The position numbers and the translations under genes are program-made. Of a DNA stretch of 64,000 nt, positions 44,450 through 51,807 are shown piece after piece. The first letter of the stretch is position 1, and the number at the start of each line of letters is the position of its first letter. The notes under the pieces are model-generated. The model was not told the DNA's origin and searched no databases. It worked only from the letters and a program-made list of their open reading frames with translations. The stretch spans positions 2,462,694 to 2,526,693 of the forward strand of contig NZ_KB913013.1 of assembly GCF_000383955.1 (NCBI RefSeq). Reading direction: 5' to 3'. This DNA is from Rudanella lutea DSM 19387 (GTDB taxonomy: Bacteria; Bacteroidota; Bacteroidia; Cytophagales; Spirosomataceae).

Positions 44450-47323
44450 ATGCGCGCGCTGTTTATTTTCCTGCTTTTACTAGGTAGCCACGGGCTGGTG
44501 GCACAGCAGGTTAGTTACCAACGGCTCGACAAAGCGAGTGGCTTACCCTCTAATACCATTTACGACCTCATGCAGGACCAGCAGGGATTTATCTGGCTGG
44601 CGACCGACAAAGGCCTGTACCGATACGATGGGGTACTGTATCAGCCCTACCGCAACCATAGCCAGAACGACAAGGGCCTGAGCAACCTCATGCTCGACGG
44701 GGCCGGGCGCATCTGGTGTCAGAACTTTTCGGGACAGTTTTTTTTCGTCGAAGCCGATAGCCTCCGGTACTGTTCCGTTGTGGAACCCCTCGGTTCGTAC
44801 TACCCGGCGGTTATGCTCAACGGCTTTTCGCTCGTCAACTTTGGTCCTCACTCGTTGCGGGTGCTGGATACGCGTACGCTGCGCCTGACCAACTCCCTAC
44901 CGCTGAGTTACGTGCATTACTCGCCCTACGCGTTTTCCGACGAACAGGCCATTTACCTCTTTTCGGGTGGCCAGCAGCGGGCATTGCGTGTGCCGCTGAA
45001 CGGGCCACCTACCTACATCCCCAATGAACCCGGCCTGGCTACGTTTTATGTGGTGAAGGTACGAAAACACACCTTTCTGATTCCGAAAGCCGATGCGACG
45101 CGATTGGTAGTACAACGCCCCGATGGCGGTCGACAGGTGATTGAGCTGGGGCATAAAGGGCTCATCCAGAACGTTCGGGTCATCAACGACCGATACCTGG
45201 GCTTGTTCTGTTCGGCGGGTTTTTACCTGCTCGATATGAACAACCCCCTCCCCCAGCGGCTGTCGGTTCAGTTGCCCGACAAAAACTGTACGGGCCTGAT
45301 GCTGGATGGTGAGGGGAATTTCTGGCTTGCCACCATCAACAGCGGCCTGTTGCTTATTCCGTCGATGCAGGTAAACGTCATTGCACCGGGGCGGCCGTTT
45401 ACGCGCTTGCAGGCACTCCCCCACAAACGGCAGTTGTATTTCGGGACCGCCACCGGCGAACTGGCCCGGCTGGACCTCACGCAGGGGTCGACCACCCCGC
45501 TCTACAAAGGCACCAGCAATACCGAAGTGATCTCACTCCATTACGACACCACCGCCCGCCAGTTGTTTTTCAGCTCCGACCTGTTTCGCCGGTGGTACAA
45601 CGGCCGCACCGATTTTTCGCAGTTGCTCTCGGTCAAAGACATTGCCTCGTTCGATCAGAACCGGCTGGCTATTGCCGCTACGGGGTTTCTGGGTGTCGTG
45701 TCGCGACGCAAACCCGAAGCCGCGCACGAAATCAATCTGAGCACCGCCCGTAACCGGGCGGTGGTGGTTCACCCAACTACCAAAACCCTGTACGCAGCCA
45801 CATCGAAGGGATTCTGGCAATATCCGAGCGGTCGGCCGGGATCCGAAATCAAGGCCGACCATGAGTCATTATCCCTCTCCGACCTGACCCTGACCGATGG
45901 CCCAGCACCACTCGTGTTTGCAGCCAGTACCAACAATGGTATTTATGCGTTCGAGGGGGCCCGGCAAACGTTGCACCTGACCGAAAAAGACGGTTTGGCC
46001 GACAATGCCGTGTACCGCATTCAGGCGTATAAAAACCAGATCTGGTGGCTCACCGAGAAGGCCGCCCAGAGCTTCGACCTGCGTACGCGCACAATCCGCA
46101 CCTACGACCGCACCGATGGCCTGCCCGATACTGACCTGAAAGATCTGGCGGTTGTCGACGACATGGTGTACGTGGCCACGCTATCGGGTTTGGTGCGTTT
46201 TCCGCGCAATCTGCCCGCCACCAATACCCACCGGCCCCGGCTCGTGGTCACCCGGCTTTTGTGCAACAAACAGGCCTTTTCGCTCGATAAAAAACCCCGC
46301 TTTGCCTACGACCAGAACAACGTCGAGATTCATTTCTCGGTGCTGTCGTTTCGGAGTCAGGGCGACGTACGGGTCAACTACCGCATCAACGGGCAAGCCT
46401 GGGTTACCCTCGACCCCGGCGTGCGGATGCTTAGCCTGCCCTCGCTCGCACCCGACGACTACGTGGTCCAGATTCGGGTCGAAAACGAAGACGGCCTCAG
46501 TAGTCAGCAAACCCTGACGGTGAAGTTTGTGGTGCAGAGCCCTTTCTGGCTCAGCTATCCGTTTCTGGGTGCCCTCATGCTGGCCATTGCGGGGTTGGTA
46601 TACGGTAGCAATCAGCGACGTCTGTCGCGGCAGCAGCGCGAGTCGGCCTTGCAGGCCGAAAAAGCCGCCCTGCAACAGGAGTTACAGAAATCCCGGCTGA
46701 CGGCCATCAAGTCGCAGATGAACCCCCACTTCATTTTTAACGCCCTCAATACCATCCAGTTGTACATCTATCTCAACGAGAAACAACAGGCATCCAGCTA
46801 TCTGGTGAAGTTCAGCGAGCTGACGCGCATGATTCTGGACATGAGCAACGACGAAACCGTGGCTCTGGCCGACGAGCTGAAGGCGATTCGGCTGTATCTG
46901 GAACTGGAGCAGATGCGGTTTGAAGACTCGTTGCACTGCCAGCTGGTAGTAGCCAACGATCTGGACATCGACCATATCCGTATTCCGTCGATGCTGATTC
47001 AGCCGTACATCGAAAACGCGATCAAACACGGGCTGATGCACAAAAAGCATGACCGCCATCTGTTGGTCGATTTCCGGCAAACGGGCCCGTGGCTGGAAGT
47101 GACCATCGACGACGACGGGGTGGGCCGCCAGAAATCGGCGGAGATTAACCAGCAACGCGCCCGCCGACACGAATCCTTTGCCACTCAGGCCAACCAAAAA
47201 CGGCTGGAACTGCTCAACGACGGCGATCATTCGCACATTGGTATTCGTATCATCGACAAATACGACGCTTTCCATAAACCAGCCGGAACCACCGTTATTC
47301 TGCACATTCCGGTATTAACGTAA
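44450..47323 (+). CDS. Propeller/YYY-domain sensor histidine kinase (LytS-type)
   Basis: 957 residues. A signal peptide (ending LVAQQ) is followed by a two-component regulator propeller (~25-600) with many repeats of the type LPSNTIYDLMQDQQGFIWLA, a Y_Y_Y domain (~600-695), one transmembrane helix (FLGALMLAIAGLVYGS), and a cytoplasmic HisKA_7-like kinase with QMNPHFIFNALNTIQ (His near residue 760) and an ATPase region (MLIQPYIENAIKHGL). The periplasmic propeller should bind a ligand. It starts 15 bp after the exporter and precedes a LytTR regulator, so the three are probably one operon. Confidence 0.9.
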   Translation: MRALFIFLLLLGSHGLVAQQVSYQRLDKASGLPSNTIYDLMQDQQGFIWLATDKGLYRYDGVLYQPYRNHSQNDKGLSNLMLDGAGRIWCQNFSGQFFFVEADSLRYCSVVEPLGSYYPAVMLNGFSLVNFGPHSLRVLDTRTLRLTNSLPLSYVHYSPYAFSDEQAIYLFSGGQQRALRVPLNGPPTYIPNEPGLATFYVVKVRKHTFLIPKADATRLVVQRPDGGRQVIELGHKGLIQNVRVINDRYLGLFCSAGFYLLDMNNPLPQRLSVQLPDKNCTGLMLDGEGNFWLATINSGLLLIPSMQVNVIAPGRPFTRLQALPHKRQLYFGTATGELARLDLTQGSTTPLYKGTSNTEVISLHYDTTARQLFFSSDLFRRWYNGRTDFSQLLSVKDIASFDQNRLAIAATGFLGVVSRRKPEAAHEINLSTARNRAVVVHPTTKTLYAATSKGFWQYPSGRPGSEIKADHESLSLSDLTLTDGPAPLVFAASTNNGIYAFEGARQTLHLTEKDGLADNAVYRIQAYKNQIWWLTEKAAQSFDLRTRTIRTYDRTDGLPDTDLKDLAVVDDMVYVATLSGLVRFPRNLPATNTHRPRLVVTRLLCNKQAFSLDKKPRFAYDQNNVEIHFSVLSFRSQGDVRVNYRINGQAWVTLDPGVRMLSLPSLAPDDYVVQIRVENEDGLSSQQTLTVKFVVQSPFWLSYPFLGALMLAIAGLVYGSNQRRLSRQQRESALQAEKAALQQELQKSRLTAIKSQMNPHFIFNALNTIQLYIYLNEKQQASSYLVKFSELTRMILDMSNDETVALADELKAIRLYLELEQMRFEDSLHCQLVVANDLDIDHIRIPSMLIQPYIENAIKHGLMHKKHDRHLLVDFRQTGPWLEVTIDDDGVGRQKSAEINQQRARRHESFATQANQKRLELLNDGDHSHIGIRIIDKYDAFHKPAGTTVILHIPVLT

Positions 47324-47334
47324 CCACCTGCGTG

Positions 47335-47425
47335 AATGAATGATGAATAAGGCATAATGAACAATGACCTCATTGATTATCAACCCCTTCAGCATTCATT
47401 TTGCATTATACAGTATACATTTGAT
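47335..47425. repeat. Degenerate 7-bp-unit inverted repeat between kinase and regulator
   Basis: The left half reads TGAATGA-TGAATAA-GGCATAA-TGAACAA-TGA and the right half, read on the other strand, AAATGTA-TACTGTA-TAATGCA-AAATGAA. The arms are imperfect complements. It separates two genes that otherwise look like one operon. Confidence 0.55.
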
Positions 47426-47437
47426 TTTGACTCAGTT

Positions 47438-48178
47438 ATGCCAACCGCCCTCATTATCGACGATGAACAGAAAGCCCGCCAGTTGCTCAAGGCGATGCTG
47501 GCCGACTGCGCCCCCGGCCTGACCGTTCTGGCCGATTGCGACGACCTGCCCAGCGGGGTGAAAGCGATCAAAAAACTCAAACCGGATCTGGTCTTTCTCG
47601 ACATCGAGATGCCGCACTACAGCGGCCTTGAGCTGATGGATTTTTTCAACGAAGATGAAATTGACTTTTATGTCATTTTCACCACGGCGTATAGCCAGTA
47701 TGCCATTCAGGCGTTTCGGTTTTCGGCTATCGATTACCTGCTCAAACCGCTCAACATCGACCTGCTGCGGGAGGCCATCGAGCGGTTTCGGCTCAAAAAG
47801 GTGCGGGAAGCGCAGAACCTGTTTACCCTCAGGCACAACCTCATCAACCACAAATCGAAACGGATTGCCCTGCCCCAGACGAGCGGTTTCCGGTTTGTCG
47901 ACAGCGCCGAAATTCTGTATGCCAAAGGCGACGGAGCCTATACCGATATTTTTCTGCGCTCGGGCGATAAGCTACTCATCAGCCGGAGTCTCAAATACCT
48001 CGAAACCCTACTCGAAGGCCTCGATGGATTTGTCCGTTGCCACAAATCGTATGTGGTCAATACCCAGTATGTAGCCTCGTACAGCCGTCAGGACGGCGGC
48101 TACATTACCCTCCACAATCAAACCCAAATCAGCGTTTCGCCCGACAAAGTCGATGCGGTGCTGAAAGCCTGTTGTTGA
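47438..48178 (+). CDS. LytTR-family response regulator
   Basis: 246 residues from the ATG at 47438 (MPTALIIDDEQKARQLL); an in-frame start at 47357 would read through the repeat. The receiver domain (~1-115) has the phospho-Asp in DLVFLDIEMPHYSG and the conserved Lys in YLLKPLNI. The LytTR DNA-binding domain (~140-243) has EILYAKGDGAYTDIFLRSG and VRCHKSYVVN. It is the partner of the kinase at 44450 and should bind paired direct repeats near its targets. Whether the precursor promoter is a target is not shown by the sequence. Confidence 0.92.
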   Translation: MPTALIIDDEQKARQLLKAMLADCAPGLTVLADCDDLPSGVKAIKKLKPDLVFLDIEMPHYSGLELMDFFNEDEIDFYVIFTTAYSQYAIQAFRFSAIDYLLKPLNIDLLREAIERFRLKKVREAQNLFTLRHNLINHKSKRIALPQTSGFRFVDSAEILYAKGDGAYTDIFLRSGDKLLISRSLKYLETLLEGLDGFVRCHKSYVVNTQYVASYSRQDGGYITLHNQTQISVSPDKVDAVLKACC

Positions 48179-48180
48179 CC

Positions 48181-48300
48181 ATGAAAACCATTCGACTGAT
48201 TCTGGCGGGCTGCCTGCTGTTCTGGCTGGGTTACCGGTTTGTGCGTATTCAGCTGGCCATGCCCCGCCCGGTCTCTGTTGAGCAAACAAAAAGCCCCTGA
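48181..48300 (+). CDS. Small single-pass membrane protein (39 residues)
   Basis: ATG 3 bp after the stop of the LytTR regulator. The sequence has one hydrophobic helix (IRLILAGCLLFWLGYRFV) with flanking basic residues and a short soluble tail. No family is recognised. The tight spacing suggests translation together with the regulator, and the tail is too short for an enzyme. Confidence 0.5.
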   Translation: MKTIRLILAGCLLFWLGYRFVRIQLAMPRPVSVEQTKSP

Positions 48301-48339
48301 CCCGGTTTATACGTTGTTTACGTTAACAACTCAACGACC

Positions 48340-48654
48340 ATGAAAAAGATAATGATGACACTGGCACTGGCGGCCCTGACCGTTACGTTTGCCTCAGCTC
48401 AGGAAGTAAAGCAGGAAGCCAAAGAAACGGCCAATCAGGCTGGTGAAACGGCCAAAGCCGCCGGCCGCAAAGTAAGCCGCGAGACCCGCCAGGCAAGCCG
48501 CGAACTGAAACGCGAAGCCCGCAAAACCGGCGACGCTATCGACCGGGCCGCTACCAACACGAAGCAAGATGTGAAGCGGGGCACCAACAAGGCGCTGAAC
48601 AAAACTGAGCGGGGCCTGAAAAAAGCCGAACGCAAGCTGGACGATTCGAAGTAA
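48340..48654 (+). CDS. Lys/Ala-rich secreted helical protein (LEA-like)
   Basis: 104 residues. A signal peptide ends near FASAQ. The rest is one long amphipathic helix of Lys, Glu, Ala, Arg and Thr (KQEAKETANQAGETAKAAG, RETRQASRELKREARKTG) with 11-residue periodicity like LEA and YtxH-type proteins. It would be periplasmic and disordered or helical; a stress-protection role is a guess from composition. It ends 17 bp before a strong terminator. Confidence 0.6.
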   Translation: MKKIMMTLALAALTVTFASAQEVKQEAKETANQAGETAKAAGRKVSRETRQASRELKREARKTGDAIDRAATNTKQDVKRGTNKALNKTERGLKKAERKLDDSK

Positions 48655-48671
48655 GAATCCACCTATACCAT

Positions 48672-48727
48672 AAGCCGTTGGGGGCCTGCCAAATACACGC
48701 GTGTATTTGGCAGGCCCCCAACGGCTT
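48672..48727. terminator. Perfect 28-bp palindromic bidirectional terminator
   Basis: The two 28-base arms (48672-48699 and 48700-48727) are exact complements with no unpaired loop in between. A T-run follows on the + strand, and it lies between the convergent genes ending at 48654 and 48734. Confidence 0.88.
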
Positions 48728-48733
48728 TTTTAA

Positions 48734-50014
48734 TTACTTCGACCGGATGGCAATTACCGGATCGAGCCGGGCGGCCGAGATGGCTGGCAAAATCCCCGCC
48801 AACACGCCAATCAGGCTCGATGTACCCAACCCAAGGGCAATATTGCCCGCTGTGAGCACCACATCGAGGTTACCCAACGGTATAAACGAGAGCAGGTACA
48901 CCAGAAATACCCCAACCAGACCGCCGACCAGCGAGAGCATAACCGACTCGAACAGAAACTGGAACAGGATAAAGTAATTCTTGGCCCCCAGCGATTTCTG
49001 AATACCAATGATGTTGATTCGCTCTTTTACCGACACAAACATGATGTTGGCAATACCAAACCCACCGACCAGAATCGAGAAGCTGCCGATAACCCAACCC
49101 GCAATGGTGAGCACGGCAAATACCCCGCCAATGGCTTTGGCAATGGCCTCGGGGCGGTTGATGGCAAAATTGTCGTCCTGCGTGGGTTTCAGACTCCGGC
49201 GGGCCCGCATCAACCCCCGAATTTCGCCTTCCAGGTTTTGCAGCCCTTCGTCTTCAGGGTAGCCTTTTACGGCAATGGTTACGCTGGGCCGGATCGACTG
49301 GAACAGTTTGGCAAAGGTGCCGTACGGAATCAGGCACCGCCGGTCGGGGTTGCCACCAATTTCGAGCACCCCGGAGCCTTTCTTTTCCTGAACGGCAATC
49401 ACCTGGAAGTTCAGCCCGTTGATCTTCATCATTTTACCAACGGCGTACTGATTCGGGAAGAGGGTTTCGGCCACTTCGGAGCCGATAATGACTACGTTAC
49501 GCGCCGACTCCTGCTCCTGCGGGGCAAAGTAGCGGCCCTCGCCAATGGGTACCTCCGAAATCTGGTTGTAGTCCATCGTGACGCCCGAGATCCGAACGGG
49601 CAAACTGTTGTTCCCGTTTTTCACGATCACATTGCCCCGTCCTCCCATAGCGCAAATGGCCTCGGCATTCTCCAGCCGCTCGGCCAGAGCCCGGTAGTCG
49701 TTATAAGTCGGTTCGGGCCACTGAAAATACTTCCACCAGCGGTACTCCGACCCAAACTCAAACGGCCACTTTTGTACGTACACGACCCGATCGCCCAGAA
49801 AGTTCAGACTTTCCTTTACGTTGCGTTCGAGCGAGTCGACCATCGTGAACACCGCAATGATGGCGAAGATACCGATGGTTACGCCCAGCAGCGAGAGCGT
49901 GGTACGCAGCAGGTTAGACCGCAGCGCCTGCCAGGCAAAGCGAAAGCTTTCGAGTATTTGTCGGATAAATTTCAATGGCGAAAGAGCGAAAGACTGAAAG
50001 AGCGAGTTGGCCAA
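48734..50014 (-). CDS. MacB-like ABC transporter permease
   Basis: 426 residues. N-terminal TM helix in LLRTTLSLLGVTIGIFAIIAV, a large periplasmic MacB domain (~45-280), then three TM helices near the C-terminus (IGSFSILVGGFGIANIMFV, SVMLSLVGGLVGVFLVYLL, ALGLGTSSLIGVLAGILPA). MacB/FtsX permeases work with an ATPase that is not in this neighbourhood. The annotated first residues MANSLFQSFALSP are encoded by the repeat arm at 49978-50006. Family similarity starts at LKFIRQILESFRFAW, whose TTG codon could be the true start, so the N-terminus is uncertain. Confidence 0.85.
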   Translation of the reverse strand: MANSLFQSFALSPLKFIRQILESFRFAWQALRSNLLRTTLSLLGVTIGIFAIIAVFTMVDSLERNVKESLNFLGDRVVYVQKWPFEFGSEYRWWKYFQWPEPTYNDYRALAERLENAEAICAMGGRGNVIVKNGNNSLPVRISGVTMDYNQISEVPIGEGRYFAPQEQESARNVVIIGSEVAETLFPNQYAVGKMMKINGLNFQVIAVQEKKGSGVLEIGGNPDRRCLIPYGTFAKLFQSIRPSVTIAVKGYPEDEGLQNLEGEIRGLMRARRSLKPTQDDNFAINRPEAIAKAIGGVFAVLTIAGWVIGSFSILVGGFGIANIMFVSVKERINIIGIQKSLGAKNYFILFQFLFESVMLSLVGGLVGVFLVYLLSFIPLGNLDVVLTAGNIALGLGTSSLIGVLAGILPAISAARLDPVIAIRSK

Positions 50015-50073
50015 CCCGCTTTTCTTCCGCTCATGCGAATTTACTTCGCTCTTTGTCTCTTTCGCTCTTTCGC
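49978..50073. repeat. Inverted repeat made of 8-bp units (GCGAAAGA) overlapping the permease start
   Basis: The left arm 49978-50006 and right arm 50047-50073 pair at 24 of 27 positions. The arms are octamers GCGAAAGA with changes. The left arm supplies the first codons of the permease frame. Confidence 0.75.
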
Positions 50074-50118
50074 TCTTTCACTTTTACACCAACGCCCGCT
50101 ATGGCGGATAATCGGTTG

Positions 50119-50439
50119 CTATTCGATGATCACGGCCGTGCCGTTGGCACTCACCATGAGCATAGACCCGTTGCCCCCAATGGTCTGGTAATCCAGATCA
50201 ACGCCCACAATGGCGTTGGCACCCAACCGATGGGCCTGATCCATCATGTCTTTGATCGCGATGCTCTTGGCTTCGCGGAGCCCCTGCTCGTAGGCCCCCG
50301 AACGCCCGCCTACAATGTCGCTAATCCCGGCAAAAAAGTCTTTAACCAGATTGGCCCCGATAATGGCCTCACCGTTGACCAGCCCAATGTACCGGGTAAT
50401 CCGTTTACCTTCGAGGGTTGGGGTAGTTGTGATAATCAT
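50119..50439 (-). CDS. YbjQ/UPF0145 heavy-metal-binding-like protein
   Basis: 106 residues from the ATG at 50439; an in-frame start at 50577 adds a tail without likeness. The sequence opens with the family phrase [20 protein letters not shown] and has [34 protein letters not shown]. YbjQ proteins form a pentameric beta-barrel of unclear role. It lies alone between two signalling-type genes, with no evident operon partner. Confidence 0.9.
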   Translation of the reverse strand: MIITTTPTLEGKRITRYIGLVNGEAIIGANLVKDFFAGISDIVGGRSGAYEQGLREAKSIAIKDMMDQAHRLGANAIVGVDLDYQTIGGNGSMLMVSANGTAVIIE

Positions 50440-50692
50440 ATAGTGTATACTGGAGTCGATGGCCCGGTTAAGAAACGGCGCAAAGAACGGGCGCGTTGCG
50501 CGTTTTGCAAAAAAACCGCCTGTGTGGTTGTATGAGCGGTTTACAGACTGGCTGTAAGGGTCGAAAACGGGGTTCAACGCCGGCTCCGAACGGCAATACT
50601 TAGCGTACGAGTAAACTTTTAGGCCGTTTGTTTGTCAAAGGATAAACGTAAACCACGCAGTAGGTTGCGTTTTTGTCCTAACAACGTGAGTT

Positions 50693-51457
50693 ATGAAAAA
50701 CAAAGCCTATATCTTGTTGGGATGGCTAGTAGTAGCTACGCCCATGGCCACCTACGCTCAGAGCGTGGGGCAGGCCGTTATGGAAGGTTTAGCCTCCATA
50801 ACCCTCTCTGATCAACAGGTAGCCCAGCTCTCGCAGCAGGCTGTACAACAAATGGATGCCCAAAACCCGGTGGCGGGCCCCAACGACCCGTACACGCAGC
50901 GCCTGAACCGGATTGTCCGTCGGCACCGCACCGTGAGCGGCATCCCGATCAACTATAAAGTGTACAAAGTAAAAGACGTAAATGCTTTTGCCACGGCCGA
51001 TGGTAGCGTGCGGGTATTTCAGGGTCTCATGGATATCATGACCGACAGCGAGTTGCTGGCCATCATGGGCCACGAAATTGGCCACGTAGTCAATAAAGAT
51101 ACCCGCGACGCCATGAAGAGCGCCCTGCGCCGGTCGGCGTTTATCAATCTGGGGGCTTCGCAGGGGGGAGCCATCGGGGCACTGTCGCGGTCGCAGGCCA
51201 CGGCTTTGGCCAACGGCCTCTACAGTGCGTCGTTTAGCCGTCGGCAGGAAACCGAAGCCGACGATTATAGCTACACGTTTCTGCGAAAGAACGGCTACAG
51301 CGTTTTGGCGTTGGCCTCCTCGTTTGAGAAGCTGGCCAAACTGAGCGGAGGTAGCGGGGGCGGCCGTGTCGCCGAGATTGTTTCGAGCCACCCCGATAGC
51401 CAGAAACGAGCCCAACGCATTCGGGACCGCGCGCGCCGGGACGGAGTCAGACGTTGA
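50693..51457 (+). CDS. M48 family zinc metallopeptidase
   Basis: 254 residues. A signal peptide ends near TYAQ, so it is periplasmic or a secreted protein. The zinc motif HEIGH is in LLAIMGHEIGHVVNK (~residue 125), and the third ligand Glu is in RRQETEADDYSYTFL. The architecture is like the LoiP/BepA type with no membrane helices after the signal. It should degrade misfolded envelope proteins. It ends 13 bp before a terminator. Confidence 0.92.
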   Translation: MKNKAYILLGWLVVATPMATYAQSVGQAVMEGLASITLSDQQVAQLSQQAVQQMDAQNPVAGPNDPYTQRLNRIVRRHRTVSGIPINYKVYKVKDVNAFATADGSVRVFQGLMDIMTDSELLAIMGHEIGHVVNKDTRDAMKSALRRSAFINLGASQGGAIGALSRSQATALANGLYSASFSRRQETEADDYSYTFLRKNGYSVLALASSFEKLAKLSGGSGGGRVAEIVSSHPDSQKRAQRIRDRARRDGVRR

Positions 51458-51470
51458 TTCGCCAAAGGAT

Positions 51471-51515
51471 AAAACCGGAGCCGCCGACCACCTAGTTAGC
51501 GGCTCCGGTTTTTGT
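51471..51515 (+). terminator. Rho-independent terminator of the M48 gene
   Basis: A 14-bp GC-rich stem (51471-51484 with 51499-51512) has a 14-base loop and is followed by a T-run. Confidence 0.85.
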
Positions 51516-51609
51516 CTGTCTGGGACCCACTACCTAACAAATTCTGGGCCCTATGACCCGGGCAGGGCCAATCTTATTTTCATTCCTTATTTTTGCCCAA
51601 CTCACCCCC

Positions 51610-51805
51610 TGGAAGTTAAGAAGCTATTTGAATTAATCGATTTGGCCGCTAATGGCGTCTTTTGACTCTTGCCATCGTCACTTTTTTGAGCCGTAGCGCT
51701 GCTACGACTTGCAAAAATCGCCTTGCCAAAAGCCAAAATTCACTCATTATCCGCTCAAATCGCTAACTCAAACAGCTTCTAAACCTGACTTTTAGGACAC
51801 TCAGG
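51610..51805. mobile_element. Nested inverted-repeat element upstream of the four-PAS kinase (MITE- or IS-end-like)
   Basis: Outer arms of about 28 bp (51616-51645 and 51756-51783) are complementary with few mismatches. Inside is a smaller inverted pair around a hairpin (CGTAGC-GCT-GCTACG near 51691). The right end reads AACCTGACTTTTAGGACACTC, typical of an insertion-sequence end, and stops 3 bp before the kinase ATG. No transposase is present. Confidence 0.55.
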
Positions 51806-51807
51806 TT

